Origin: Hirsutella rhossiliensis
Lineage: Eukaryota > Ascomycota > Sordariomycetes > Hypocreales > Ophiocordycipitaceae
Assembly: GCF_020360975.1 (NCBI RefSeq)
Contig: NW_025408668.1
Coordinates: forward strand, 1,736,001 to 1,800,000
Direction of reading: 5' to 3'
Length of the DNA stretch: 64,000 nt
Shown here piece after piece: positions 1 to 14,012 of the stretch. Under the pieces are notes generated by a model. That model did no database searches, was not told the origin of the DNA, and worked only from the letters and a program-made list of their open reading frames with translations. The position numbers and the translations under genes were made by a program. Position 1 is the first letter of the stretch. Every line of letters begins with the position of its first letter.

Positions 1-259
1 GGGGTGCTCTTTTAAGGAAGCGGCACCCTTTCTAGGGAGATATCTATTAGATCTATTAGTTAATAGCTTATACTATTACGGAGTAGGCAGAGGCGTATAC
101 GTAGGTGCTGTTTATAGGATAATATTAATAAGCTATATAGAGCTCTTCTATACGCGGCTAGCCCGCCCTTATACTTATAGGATCCGGCCCTCTATATATA
201 ACTATACGGCTTAGGCCGCGGCCTAAGCCTATTACCTATAATAGTTAAAGACTCTTATA
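1..259 (-). repeat. LTR fragment, inverted copy of the one at 63330
   Basis: The segment is the reverse complement, with scattered RIP differences, of 63330 to about 63590. Its right edge ends in a TATAAGAGTC-type terminus (read on the minus strand), the RIP form of a TG-starting LTR. The right-hand copy is followed by a gag-like frame, so this is probably the 5' LTR of an element whose body lies to the left of the window; it could also be a solo LTR. The left end is cut off by the window. Confidence 0.7.
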
Positions 260-842
260 ATTAGCTCTATAAGCTTATAGTTAATTAGAAACTATAAATC
301 TATTATCGTAGCGAACGTTAGCCGAGTACGCGTAAGCGAATATAATATAGTAAGGCATTTAAGTATATAGGGCCTATATCTATCTTATAACCTATAGTCT
401 TAATAGTTACGTAAACGTAAGACTCTAACTATTGCTTATTAGTTCCGCTACTACCTTAAGAGGTCTAGCTACCTAGTTTAAAGGGAAGAGCTACTTTAAG
501 AGCTATAGTCTTTTATATATTATCCTATAAAAGGCTTATAAGGTTCTATAGCTAGCAATTAATTTAGGTCGAGTAGTATTTAGTATAGGGCGCGCGTATA
601 GTATATCTACCTATTTCTATTAAATATAATTTAGTATACCTATCTCGGCCTAATTCCTCCTTAAGGTATATTTTAGCTCTAGTATACTATTAATACTTTA
701 GTCGCCTTAGGCTTTAGCCTTATAGTAGAAGGTTAAGCACTATAAAGTCTAAAACGTTCCTTAGCCCTAGCTATATATTTCTATAGCGCTTATACTAAGC
801 CCTCTACTAAGCTTAAGTATCTAAACTATAATATATTAGCTA
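260..842. other. RIP-degraded stretch, nothing recognised
   Basis: AT-rich, CpA/TpG-poor sequence between an LTR fragment and the decayed frame. I see no LTR termini, tandem repeats or motif-bearing frame in it. Confidence 0.5.
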
Positions 843-1616
843 TCTCCTACGCCGATTTTACTAATAGCGGATAAAGCTAGCCCTTATACTAAAGATAAAG
901 AAGTCTTTAACTTAGTAATATATATAAAAGCACTCCTCGCTACCGCTGCTAAATATAACTATAACTTACTAGGCTAGTATAAAGGTAGTAAATTAAGTAG
1001 ATTTTATACCTTATATAGGAAGTAGCGAGAAGCCTTTATATCTAGCGCGGTATAAGTTTAGTAGAGGTTAGTATTTATATATATAGTAGTACTATCTAAT
1101 ATAAAGTAACTATATTCTAACCGCTATTAATACTATATATATTTAGTAGCGGGCTACTTACTAGTATATATTAATAAAAACGACCTAAAATCCTATTTAA
1201 AGGTTTATATTATATTATATAGGATATTCTAGGACCTTTAAAGGCTAGCTAATATTAAGGAGCTAAGTCCGTTCCTTAGTATAGTATCCGAGCTAAGCTT
1301 ACTATACAGGAGTAAGGCGAAAGATTATAGTAAGATAGGTAAAGAGTTAGTCGTAGTTTATCGCTTTCTTAGTATATAGTCTCTTATATCGAGAGTAGCG
1401 TAAGTAGGTAGCTATATAGTAAACGCGCTTTAGATGCCGCTTACTATAGGCTTAACTATTAGAGCTATTACCTTATAGTTAATACCTATAATTAATACTC
1501 CCCGCGCTAATAGCTATAGCGATATAAGTCCTAAGAGTATAATAGTCTGGTCTATAGGTATAGGCGCCGTGCTAAGAAAGCCTATAACTATATGCTTAAG
1601 GAACGGAAGGTTCTAA
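843..1616 (+). pseudogene. Unrecognised decayed reading frame
   Basis: One plus-strand frame (codons starting at 843, 846 and so on) reads as protein-like sequence through 1616, interrupted only by TAA and TAG, as expected when Gln and Trp codons are hit by RIP. The other frames are less protein-like. It contains hydrophobic and basic stretches of the kind seen in replication or recombination proteins, but I recognise no family motif, so no function is proposed. It lies between an LTR fragment and a Gypsy element and is probably part of another mobile element. The start is arbitrary, since no ATG survives. Confidence 0.4.
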
Positions 1617-1902
1617 AGGTTCTTCCTTCCGCCCCCTCCTTCCTACCCCCCCCCCGCTAACGTATAGTTCGCTCCCTAAGCTTAACTTTATAAGCCCCCT
1701 CGATACCGCTACTTCCGCGCTATAACTATAGACCTTTATTAAACCTATAAACCGAAAGGGCCGTTCTAAAGGTTTAATAGCGGGCCTATAGAGACCGGTC
1801 TCTTATACGTCGATAGTAATAGTACTTAAGAAATAAAAGGTTCCGAAGGTTCTTCCTTCCGCCCCCTCCTTCCTACCCCCTTAACAACGTATAGTTCGCT
1901 CC
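1607..1902 (+). repeat. Direct repeat pair (about 66 bp) ending at a Gypsy LTR
   Basis: Segments 1607-1675 and 1837-1902 are near-identical. Both contain AAGGTTCTTCCTTCC, a C-rich run and the tail AACGTATAGTTCGCTCC. The first copy has a longer C run (about ten C). The second copy abuts the Gypsy LTR at 1903. The spacing of about 230 bp is compatible with a partial tandem duplication in the host element or a short repeat flanking a lost segment. Confidence 0.7.
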
Positions 1903-2372
1903 TATAACGACCGGTATTATTCCTAAGGGATAAACCTATTAAGGGGTTTATATTAGTAAATATAATAAGGCGTGGTCTAAGTAATAATAAGTATATTACG
2001 TTAGTAATAAGTTAGAGGTTATAGACTATAGACTATAACTAAGTAATTAAAATTAAAGATAGAATCGTAATAAAGATCTATATTAAAAGCTAGAGAGCTA
2101 TCTATCTAAAAGAGTAAAAGTAGGTAGCTATATATACCTATAGAGACTATCCTTAGATTATAGTCCTAGCTATAATCCCCTTTATAGCTTACTATAGCTT
2201 ACTTATAAGCTATGCTCCTAAGTAGTAATCTATTTATATAAGGCTTACTTAGCTTATATATACTCTAGGTAAGCTAAGCTTAAGTAACTTCTCGTCCTAA
2301 CTATTATTCTAAGCCGCCTTATTATATAAATATAGCCGGCTCTCCTATAGCCCGCTAACTATAGTTATAATA
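1903..2372 (-). repeat. Gypsy-1 copy 1, 3' LTR
   Basis: 470-bp LTR, same length as the partner at 9261-9730. The left two-fifths matches the LTRs of copies 2 and 3. The right part (from about 2170) is a different sequence from theirs, so this copy carries another U3. Confidence 0.88.
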
Positions 2373-5300
2373 CGATATCTCCCCTCCTTTTAGTTTTATC
2401 TATAAGACCTACTACTACCTTAGCCGCCGTATATAAATATACCCTTATCGCGTATATATATATTCCCTATTTCGTCCTTTCTATCCCTTAGGATATACTA
2501 CTAATAGTATATCTAGTCGCGTATTAAAAGATCGTTCTTATAAGACCCTTAAGCGTATTTATTTAGCTAAGTCTATTAATTGTCTTAGTTTCGACGTTAT
2601 ACTATATTCTTTTTATTTATCGCGCGGCTTCTACTATAAAATACTAGAGAAATCTTCTAAGTATACTAAATATATATAGCGGGGTCGTTCCTATAATACG
2701 TTAAGCGTAGCGATTAGCTCTTATAGGTAACTTCGTTATCTTACTTATTATTTATAGCTAATATATTTCTTAGTATCCTAAATAAATCTAGAGTCCGATC
2801 GATTAAATAAAGAAGAAGAAATTACTAAGGAGTAAATATTAAAAGCTTAAGCTAACTTAAATAAAGCCTTAGCTCGTTTAGTATAGCTTCGCCGTTAAAA
2901 GCGCTAGCTAAAGATAAAGGGCACTAAGATAGTCTATTAGGGCCTTTATTCTTTAAATAACCTTAACGAGGCTAAGCGCTAAGAATCTAAAGCGGTAGTT
3001 AATATTTAGTTTATAGGTAGATTTAATATAATTAATTAGAATACTATTAGTTCGTTAAGCGAATTTATAATACCTAGGGTAGATTTTACTAGTAGAACTA
3101 TCGAAGTAGAGAACTATAGTAAGTTAAGTGCTTAAGTAGTTCCTAGGTATTTTCCTCTAGTCTATATCCCTTTTACTTAATAAGGTATTCTTATTATTAA
3201 CCTTATTTTCTTATATTTAGTATTTATTTTACTTTATATTCTTAATTATCGTTAACTTTAATTTTTTCTTATAGTTTAGTATTTTATAGTACTAGTTCTA
3301 ATAATAAGATATAAAATATTAGGTATATTTATATTATCGTTAGTAGCGAAAGTTTATAGTTAACTTTTAAAATAGTTTTCTTAACCTTAAACGGTTTAAG
3401 TTTCTTAAAATCTAATTTATTACTTAGTCGTTTTATTTTAATATTTCGTCGTATAAGGTAGACTATATCTCCCTCTTAAAAGATTAGTCCTTATAATCTT
3501 TTCCGATTATAGTAAGTAGATATTCGTTCTCTAATAAATTAAAGTTCTTATTATATTTCTTTATATAATTTTTATAGTTAATCTATTTATAGTATTACTT
3601 ATTTTACTTATAGTCCTTATTAAGTAACCTTAAATACTTCTAGGTTATATCTATAGTTAGCGTATATTAGTAAGAGCTTAGTTATTTTTATAACTAAGCT
3701 ATTATAAGCTAGTTATATTATTAGTAGCTATTTAACTTAATCGTTTTATTTATAGCTAATATAGTATTATAAATATTATTTAAGCGTTTAGTTAAGTCGT
3801 TTTATTTATCTATCTATTTATAGGTAATAAGCTATACTAAGCTTATATTTTATCCCTAATTATACTATAAGAGCTTACTAAAACTTAGCTATAAATATAC
3901 TTCCTTTATTAAAGATAATCTTATTAGTAGTTTATAATTACTAATAATAGTTTATAAGAATATATATACTAGCTCTTCTATATTACTTACTTCTTTATAT
4001 AGTAAGAAGTACCTATACTTTATTAGTCTATTAGTAATAACGAATATACTATTATATTTAACGTTAGTTATAAGTTCTTTTAACGGTAGTAGCTTTATAA
4101 TATAATTAAAAGCTATTAAATCCTATAGTTTCTCTAGTACTAGTAGCGGTTATAATTCTCTATATAGTTTATATTATTTAGCTTTACTTTATATATAAAG
4201 TTTATATTCTTTAATAACTTATTATATTACTTCCTTAAGCTATAAGAAGTTATATTATCGTTTAATCCGTTTTATTATTCTTTAGATTCCCTAGTATCTA
4301 TATATTAGATATTTATATATATCTTATATAACTTTATCTTATAATTCTAATAGTATTTAGATTTTATTCTTATACCTTAGAACTTCCGAATATTCTATAT
4401 TATATCCCTTTAGTACTTTATATTCTTTTATCTATTTTAGGATCTTTTAATATATCGAGTTATTAAGTTATACTTTAAATATTATATTTAGCTATTATTA
4501 CTAGTAGTTCCTATTTTTATTAATTTCTAAGAGCTATCCTTTCGCTATAAGTACTCCTATATTATAGTTACTTTATTAACTAAGGGTATTAGCTCGACCG
4601 TTTTCTATTCCTTTTTTATAGATTATTTCGTAGTTAAATTCTAATAAGTATTTAGCTTATTAGATTTATTGTCTATTTAACTATTATATTATTATAAAGT
4701 ATAAGATATTCTTATAATTTATATAGACCTTAACTTTATATTTACTTCTAAGAAGGTAGTATTAAAATTCCTTAAAAGCTTAAATAATTATAAGGAATTC
4801 TTTATTATAGATAGGGTAATTAAGTTCTACGCTATATAGCTTCTTTAAATAAAATATAATCGGTCGTAGTTTTCCTTTATTATCTTTTTATCCGATTTAT
4901 ACTCTTAAAGTAAAGTTTAATATATTAGTTTTAAGTTCGATTTATTATTTTAAATTAAAGGTAGTTAAGACTAGCTCTTATATAATTATAGTCTTAATAT
5001 ATTCGAAAGCTTTATTAGCTTTATCGTCTTATATAAATTCTTTTTCCTTTTTTATTAAGTTATATAATAGTACTATAATCTTTTTAAAATCTTTAATAAA
5101 TCGTTAATAGTAATTTATAAATCCTAGGAAACTTTATATATCCTTAACGTTCTTTAACGTTAGCTATTTTTTAACTAAGTTAATCTTATCTTATTATATT
5201 TATATCTCTCTTAGTAAGATCGTATATTTAAGGAAGTTTACTTCTTATATATAGAACTTACTTTTCTTTAGTTTAACTAGTAACTTTATATTTTAAAGTA

Positions 5301-8300
5301 CGCGGAGTACTTTATAGATATATTCCTTATATTCTTCTAAGGTATCTAAGAAGATTAAGATATTATCTAAGTATACTACTATAAAGATATCTAAGTATTT
5401 ATATAGGATATTATTAATTATCTATTAAAAGGTAGCTAGTATATTTATAAGTCTAAATAGTATTACTAGATATTTAAATAGTTTAAATTTCGTTTTAAAG
5501 GCTATTATTTATTTATATCCCTTTTTTATACGTATTAAGTTATAAGCGCTTTTAAGGTTAAGGGGTATAAACTATTTTTTACTATATAGTCGATCTTATA
5601 GTTTTAATATAAGCGGTAATAATATTCGGTCCTTTATTATAATATCGTTTAAGCGTTTATAGTTAATAACTAATTATAGCTTATTGTTTTTCTTTAAAAT
5701 AAATATAACTAGATAGCTTACTTTAGATATTAACGTTTATATATATTCCTTTTATAGATTTTTATTAAGGTAGTTATATAGCGTTTATAGTTACTTTTTA
5801 TTTAAGTTATAGATCTTATAAAACGTTAGCGTTATTCTATCCTTAAGATAAATTTTATAGTCCTATTAACTATATTTAAGTAACCCTATCTTAAGTTCTT
5901 CCTTAAAGAGTTTATTATATTTCTAGTATTCTTAAGGGATATTCTTTATTTTATCTTATAGGCTTTATTCTTTCTTTTAAAAGCTAGTTTCTCTTAACTT
6001 AAGCTCTTTATTAATTTATTTGAGGTCTTTCCTTAAAGTAGCAATAACTCTTTAGATCTTTATATTATATCCTTTATTTTATTTATATTAAATACTAGGT
6101 TATATAGCTATATTAGTTAGTATATAGGTCTTATTAGTCGATTTTATATCTATTAGTTCGATTACTATTTTCGTTTATATTACTAAAGCCTATAATAATT
6201 TACTTAAATAGTTATCTTTTTTATCCTATTTAGTAGCTAAATTATTATAAAATTTTACTTTCTTTTAAATCTACTGGTCCTAGAAACTTATATCTTTATT
6301 TTAATATAGCTAGCTAGTTTTCTAGTTAATTAGTAGATTGCTCTCTTATAGCTATAGAAGCCTTAATATAAGGTTATATTTTTTAATATCTATAATATCG
6401 AAGTTAACTTATTTATTATAGCCCTAGATATTAATATTAAGGTAATTAATCTTTATATTAATAATTCTATTATTATAGTTAAAGGCCTCTCCTTTAATAT
6501 TTATAAGTTTATATAAATCTATCTTATATCTCTATATAAGTTAATAACGATTAACGACTTTAAGTAAAATATAATTACCTATTACGCTATAGTATAAAAG
6601 TATATATATATAATATCCTATAATTTAGATATTTAATACTATTTAGTCGCTATAGCTTACCGTTACTATATATAGGGTCCTTAGATCTTATTATATTATA
6701 CTAGTCTATAGCCCTTTTATAGATAGCGTACCTTATTTTTTACTTAGTCTTTATTTATTTTATTTAGGTATTCTTCTTTAATTTATTATTAATATTATTT
6801 CTTTATATTTTTATTATATAGTATTATATTAGGGCTTAAGAGACTAATTTCTTATAGCTAATTAAAGATTTCTTATTTCTTAACGCTATATCGTTTATAT
6901 TATATTACTTTATAGTTAATTACGTACTATACTTTATAATTTTATTTATTTTTATATTAAAGGTTAAGTTTTTATTCTATATCTTTTTATTTTTTATATA
7001 GTATTTTTATATCGATTTTTCCTTAGTTAAATATAGCTTATAGCCTTTATATATATTACTAATAATCTTTTAGTATACTATTATATTATTTATATTATAC
7101 TTATACTTTTTATATTTATAAACTCTATAGTTTAAGTATATATATTCGTTATAATTTTCTTTATTATATTTAATTTATTATATAAGTCTTTAAAAGATTA
7201 ATAGTTTAAATACTTTAAAGTAAGTAGCGTTATACTATTCCTCTATTTTAGTATATTTATAGATTTTATATATCTTCGAAAGATATCTTATTAATAAACC
7301 GTAATTATTATAGTATTTAAGTAGCGTGTTATAATTAAGTTTTAATAATATAACTTAGTTATTTAGGTAGCGTTAATCGATTTTCTAATAGTTTAGTTTT
7401 ATACTTAGGTAGGGTTTCGAAAGTACTTATCCTTTAAACCTAACTAAGAAGGCGTTATATTATACCTTTATCTAAAAGTATATTATATAATCTAAGTAAA
7501 TATATAATATCTATAAGATATACTTATAGTACTTATAAGTAAGTAGTATTTATAGATTATCTTTAAATTCTCCTTATAGTTACTATTTTTATTATAAAGC
7601 TATAAAGGTATTAACTATAGTAATAGCTATAGTATAGTCTTTTTTATATAGTACCGGTTAATATTAAATTAATATAGCTTATTAGTTTTCTATAAGAATT
7701 TAAGGCGTTTATTAGGTTTTAATTTTAAGTATTTCTTTAAATTATTTAAAGTATAGAGCGTATTCTTTAATTATAGTATTCTCCCTTAATAGTAAGGGTA
7801 GTAGTATAAGTTCGTTCTTATCTTTTATTTCTCTAAGTATTTCTTATTCTTTAAAGCTTATATCGTTAATACTTTATTATTCCTCTTTAGGTTATTATCT
7901 AAGTTTCGTAAGTATAAGGGCTATATCTATATCTTTTTTATTATATTATTTATAAACTACCTATTATTATTATCGATTTTTATTTTATATATCTTCCTAG
8001 AATTATTTACCGTTCTTCTTAATTTAATCTTAGGAGACTCTTTTAAGATAAGGGTATTTTAGTTCTACGAATTTAACTTATTTCTATATTTTAAGATCCC
8101 TTTATTATATTATTATAAGGGTTTTCTTTAGTAGCTTTAAGAACTATCTAGTACCGTTTTTATTACTAAAGTATACTATATATTTATCGTTATAGTATAT
8201 AGTCTAACTAAGGAGTTTATACTTCAGTTCCTATCTATTAGTAGCGTTTAAGTATTTCTTACCTTTTAAAGCTAGTAGTTAGTAGGTTTTCTTTTCCTTA

Positions 8301-9260
8301 TAACGTTATCTATATTCTTTAAAGTAATATCTAGGTTTCTTATAGTTAAAATACTTTCCTATACTTTTCTATATTATATCTAGATCTATCTTACCTAGGT
8401 TAGTTATATAGGCGTAGGTAATAAGAGTTTTACGCTTCTTTTTATAGTTAGCGCGTTAGTTAAAGTTATTCTTATAAGAAGGGTTTTAGTTTCCTCTTCC
8501 TTATTTCTTTTCTTAGCGTTACGTATACTATCTATTATCGATTTATACTACTATAGTAATATAGTCTAAGAGGTTATTAAGTTAATTTTCCTTATAGAGC
8601 TTATCCTTAACTTCTTCTTTAAGCCTATTATAGAATTATAATATAAGAGGTTCGTTATTTTAATTAAGCTTTAAGGTAACTTAACGGAACTTTATAGTAT
8701 AATCTAATATTAAGATCTTTTATTAAAGTTCTTAAAGTTTCTATTTAGCTTCTTATTCCTTATTAGTTATTCTAAATACCTTTATAATAGCTTCTTTAAA
8801 TCCTTAGAAACTAGTAAAGACTTTATCTATCTTATTATCTTATTACGCTAGTTAGTTATTAAGAAAATCCCTTATAATAGGTCTAAACTAAGCGAGTACT
8901 ATTCTAAATAAATAATTTCCTATATAGAGTACCTTTTTAACTAGGTCTAAGAGTTTAGTAGGGTAAAACTAGTAATAGGCCTTAAGTTAAGTAAGAAAGT
9001 CTTAAAGTATACTATAAGTACTATTAAATAGTCCTAGCTATTTTAGTTTAACTACTTCTTTAAAGTCCCTAACTTATCTATTACCTCCTTTATTCCTAAG
9101 TAACTATACCTTATATTAAAGGGTAATAATCTCGCGTATTATATCCTAAGGTAATATAGTAGCTTTAGAGTTAGTTAATCTAGTTTACTATATAGGTATA
9201 TTAATAGTTACGATATTACTTAGAGTAACGCGGTATTATACTAAATAAGAGCTTTTAACG

Positions 9261-9730
9261 TATAACGATTAGTATTATTCTTAAGGGATAAACCTATTAA
9301 GGGGTTTATATTAATAGATATAATAAGGCGTGGTCTAAGTAATAATAAGTATATTACGTTAGTAATAAGTTAAAGGTTATAGACTATAGACTATAACTAA
9401 GTAATTAAAATTAAATATAGAATCGTAATAAAGATCTATATTAAAAGCTAGAGAGCTACCTATTTAAAGGAGTAAAAGTAGGTAGCTATATATACTTATA
9501 GAGACTATCCTTAGATTATAGTCCTAGCCGTAATCCCTTTCGTAGCTTACTATAGCTTACTTATAAGCTATGCTCTTAAGTAGTAATCTATCTATATAAG
9601 GCTTACTTAGCTTATATACGCTCTAGGTAAGCTAAGCCTAAGTAACTTCTCGTCCTAATTATTATTCCGAGCCGCCTTATTATATAAACGTACCTAGCTC
9701 TCCTATAGTCCGCTAACTATAGTCGTAATA
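9261..9730 (-). repeat. Gypsy-1 copy 1, 5' LTR
   Basis: 470-bp LTR paired with 1903-2372, including the same alternative U3 segment. It ends GTCGTAATA and is followed directly by sequence of the plus-strand Gypsy-2. Confidence 0.88.
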
Positions 9731-12700
9731 ATAAAACGATTTACTACCTTAAATATTATAAATAGAGCTAACTTCTATAAATAGATATTAAAGCTCCGCT
9801 AAAAAGTAAAAGTAGTACTATACTTAGAAGAGTACTATACTATACTAGTCTATTAATAACTAAACGTATTACTATAAGAATTATTCCGCCGACCTCTTAG
9901 TTTAGAATTATTTAATACTTAGATTAATAACTATAAGTAACTTATCCTATAGTTAGAAACTAAGCTAATAATTAGGTCGTAGGGGAAGATAAGTAATATA
10001 GTAAAAGAACGCGTATAAAGCGGGTTACGTAAAACTAAGAACGAGACTATAGTAAACTCTACCCTATCTATAGCTAAACTAACTAGCTAGAAACTAATAA
10101 GGAAAATTCTAATAGAAAGGAAATATAATAACTATATTAGGATAAAATAATCTATACTAAGTAGATATAAGCTTAGTACTAAACTAGTTAACTAGTCCTT
10201 AAACTAAACTATAGCCTTAGGATTTAAAACTAAAGGAAGGCTCTTAGGAAAACCTAATCGTTATTAACCTCGCTTATTAGCTTTAAGCGGCACTAACCGA
10301 TACCTAAGGCGGGATCTATCTTTCCTAAGAAATATAAAACTAGATCCTATTTACCTAGGATAAAGGGCTAGAAGATAGTAATACTACTGCTAATATAAAA
10401 GAAGAAACTATAGAAATAGAAAATAAGATCCTATTTATTCCTAATATAATAAAAGTAGAACTTATAGGACCGAGCCGTTTGCTTAGAATACTAAGGAACT
10501 AGCTAACTATAAGAGCGGCGCTATAAACTAAAATATCGGATCTATTAAAGCCGTCCCGGTTTATATACGCCTAGATATTTATCTTTAAAACTAAAGGCCT
10601 AAACTAGCTATTAAACGTATATATAGACTTTAGTATAGCCCGCTTTATAATTAAGGAAGACTAGCTTAACTACTTTAATAACGTAACCCTTAATATAACC
10701 TAATAGGTCCTACTATCTAGTATAAGGAAAAGCTAAACTAAGGGTTAAGCGACCTTAATAATAAATATCCTAGGGAAATAAGGAATAGGATTTAAGGTTA
10801 AATAATTTACTATTAGCGCTTAAGTAGTCTAGACCCTATCTATAGGATTATTACTTAGATAAGATTTCTTAGTACTAAATAAAGTCGATATCTTAAATTC
10901 TAAGGGAATAATATTTATTAGCTTATATAGTAACCTTATAATTATAGCTTACTTAACTTAATAGGGCTATATAATCTATTATTAAGTTATATACTAAGCT
11001 AACGTCGATATCCTTATATATAGGATAAAACGCTTACTAGTATAGATTAAGGACGTACTAAGGGATTATAACCTAGTATTCTTTCTAAGAGACCTATTAT
11101 TAGCCTATAACTTAATCTAAGGTATAACTCTAGTTATAGCGGTTAATACTACCGCTCGCTATATTAGATTTAAGAAAGGATAGTACTTAGGAATACTAAT
11201 AGACCTTAGCGATAAAGTATAGTTTTTATAGATCTACCTACTTAAGGAAACCCTAGCTAGGGTAACTCTAACTAAAGAGCTAGCTATATAGAAAACTATA
11301 GAATATAGCGACCTATACTAAGTTACTTACTTATTAGTAGAAACCCTAGAAGAAAGGAGCCTTAAGTCCGTTAAAGGAGAACTCCCTTTATAGATATATA
11401 AATAGACTCCGAACTATAAGATTAGGAATTTATAAGACTATAGCCTCTTAGAAATAACTACTTTAAAGGACGTTAAAATCTATAATTAAGACCCTATATT
11501 TATAGAAAAGATCTAATATACGGTCGCTTCCTTCTTAACCTTATAAAAGGACTAGGGTACTATTAAGGTTTACCTAGACTACTATATATATATTCCGCTA
11601 ATAGAAAATTAGTACTTATATAAACTAGCGTTTAGGGCTTACCCGCTTAGCTAAAAGGATAAGGTATTAATTAACTAGACCTACGAGGACCTATACTAAA
11701 AGGGGCGTATAGAATAAGCTATAGAGGTAACCCTATTCGCTTACCCTATATTTATAGTCTAGAAAACTATATATAGCAACGAAAAGGGCTAAATAGTAGT
11801 AGACTTATACGCTCTTAATAGTATAGCTATCCTAGACGCTTACTTAATACTACTTTAAGGAGATATAATTTAAAAGCTATAAAGGAAACGCTTCATTTCC
11901 GCTATAGACGCTCGGTCTTTCTTTTATTAGTTCCTTATTTATAAAAAGTATTAAGAAAGGTTTATAGTAATTAGCTATAAAGGCTTAAAACGACTAACGG
12001 TAGCCCTAATAAGATATAAAAACTTACCTATATATATTTAAAGATTTATAAACTAAATCCTATAGGAATATATAGAATATTCCTTTAAGTATATTAATAA
12101 TATCGTAATATACTTAGATATAAAAGATAACTATATTTATTACTTTTAAGCTATCTTTTAACTCTTTATAGATTATAACCTAGCCTTAGCTAAAACGAAA
12201 TTATTCCTAAGCTACTTATTTATAGAACTATTAAGATTTAAGTTAATAGTATCGGCCTAATAAATACTAAAGAATAAGTATAGGTATTATAAGATATAGA
12301 GTTTTTAAATACCCTATAAGTACTAAAAAAGTAGCTTAGCTTAGTTAACTAGCTATAGTACTTAGTAGCTTACTTTTCTTAGAAGGTAGAGGCGCTCTAG
12401 GTTTAGAAAACAGCGATACTTAAGAAAGTATAGGATAGTTAAGCACTACTTAAAGGATCGGTAAGGGATAGATATACCTTTAAGGCAACGTACTAACCTT
12501 CCTTAGTAAAGGAATAAGTCTTCTAAGATATTACGAACGCTCTTATAAAACTAACGCGGCTATACTATTTCGACCTATAACGGCTATTATTCCTATAAAT
12601 TAATACTAGCCGCGAGCTAAGCTTTATAGTAGTAGCCTTCTACCTTATACTAAGGGTAGACTAGAACCTAGGAAAGACCCTACCTTAGATAAGTATCTAG

Positions 12701-14012
12701 CTAATCCTTTACCTTAGTAAATACTTAACTAATAAAGAACCTAGATACTAGCCTACTAAACTTAAAGTTACTTATCTTTCTAAGGTATATTAAAAGCTTT
12801 AGTTATATATTATCTCTACCTTACTACTAAAGGTTATTATATTAACTAACTACGCCGCTATAAGCGTAATCTTAAAGTAAATATCGCTATTTACTACTAG
12901 TATAAAAACTAATAATCGGCTTATACTTACTTTATAGTACCTTAGCTAGTTTCTTTTAAAGGTCTATTATATTCTTAGAACTATAAATATCCTTACTAAT
13001 ATACTATCTTAACTACTATCTATAATACCTAGAAAATATAAACCTAGGGAATTAGACCCCGTTTAAGAAGATAAAGCGCTAGTTAAATATATATATATAG
13101 TTATAGAATCCTTTATCTAACCTAACCTATACTAAAAGATCTAAGGAGTATATATAGAAGAACCTAAGTAGGCTAGTATACTAAAGTAGCTTAGAAATAA
13201 TAAGTCTTAGGTCGGTCTCTTATTTATTTAGTAGAATAGGTTACTCTACTTAGTTAAGTTTAAAGGTTATTATTAGCTTTATATCCCTACTATCTACGCT
13301 AAGGAAATTATCGCTAATAACTATATATATAAATTTTACCTTAAATAGCGAAGGATATAAGAGGAGTTATCTTTTATATTTACTATTACTAGCCTTAAGA
13401 AACTTATCGATAGCTTTATTAATAAGTACGATACTTACTATAAGAAGTAAACTAACTAGTTAAAGGCCTTTAGCGAGTTAGTTCTAATTACGTTCCTAGC
13501 CTTACCTTTTTATATAATCGCTATAGATTTTATTATAAGACTCTTAAACGTCCTTATAAACTAAACTCTATAAATATTACCTATTAAGGTCTACTATAAT
13601 ATACTATTAACGGTAACTAATAAGTTCTTAAAAATAAAGCTCTTTATCTTAAGCTATAACTAGTTTACCGCGAAAGACTAAGCTAAGGTACTACTTACTA
13701 AGTTAATATACTATAATTAAGGGATTCCTACTTAGATTATCTCTAACTAAGACCTTAAGTTCTTTTCGGCGTTCTAGAAAGGACTATAGATAGCGTATAA
13801 GTCTAAGTTATTAATATCTATAGCTTAGTATCCCTAGACTAACGGCTTATTAAAACGATATAACTAAGTAGTTAAAACCGCGCTTTAGTTCTTTACGACT
13901 AACTTCTTATCCTATTAATAGGTCGACGTATTACTACTACTTTAATTTACCTTTAATAACTCTTACTCCTTAGTAATTAATACCTCTCTAAGTAAGCTAC
14001 TAACTAAGATAT
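9731..14012 (+). mobile_element. Chromovirus-type Gypsy 'Gypsy-2', left segment (gag, PR, RT, IN)
   Basis: Plus-strand retrotransposon body, inactive through RIP stops. In order: a gag-like region (about 9740-10450); a degraded aspartic-protease region near 10610-10660 (L-I-D-x-x-x-T/A-x-x-F-I type); reverse transcriptase with the box Y-I-N-N-I-V-I-Y at about 12090-12118 (Y-x-D-D with both Asp changed); and integrase C-terminal sequence around 13830-13990 resembling the H-P-Q-T-x-G ... N-N-S region of Gypsy integrases. The frame is cut at 14012 by Gypsy-1 copy 2 and resumes at 21864. No LTR is seen at the left edge; the element abuts Gypsy-1 copy 1 and may be truncated there. Confidence 0.8.

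Larger units (their letters stand above)
1903..9730 (-). mobile_element. Ty3/Gypsy retrotransposon 'Gypsy-1' copy 1, RIP-inactivated
   Basis: Full-length LTR element of 7.8 kb read on the minus strand. The LTRs are 1903-2372 and 9261-9730 (470 bp each), with termini TATAACGACC and GTCGTAATA, the RIP forms of an inverted TGTAACGAC-type end. A polypurine tract (minus strand of about 2376-2398) lies beside the left LTR, fixing the orientation. Reverse transcriptase is recognised on the minus strand near 5347-5376 as Y-L-D-N-I-L-I-F, the Gypsy Y-x-D-D box with its second Asp changed to Asn. Gag is at the right, about 8400-9240. Copy 2 (14013-21863) is collinear over the internal region. The 5-bp flanks (GCTCC and ATAAA) do not match, so no target duplication is visible. 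Many in-frame TAA/TAG make it dead. Confidence 0.9.
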
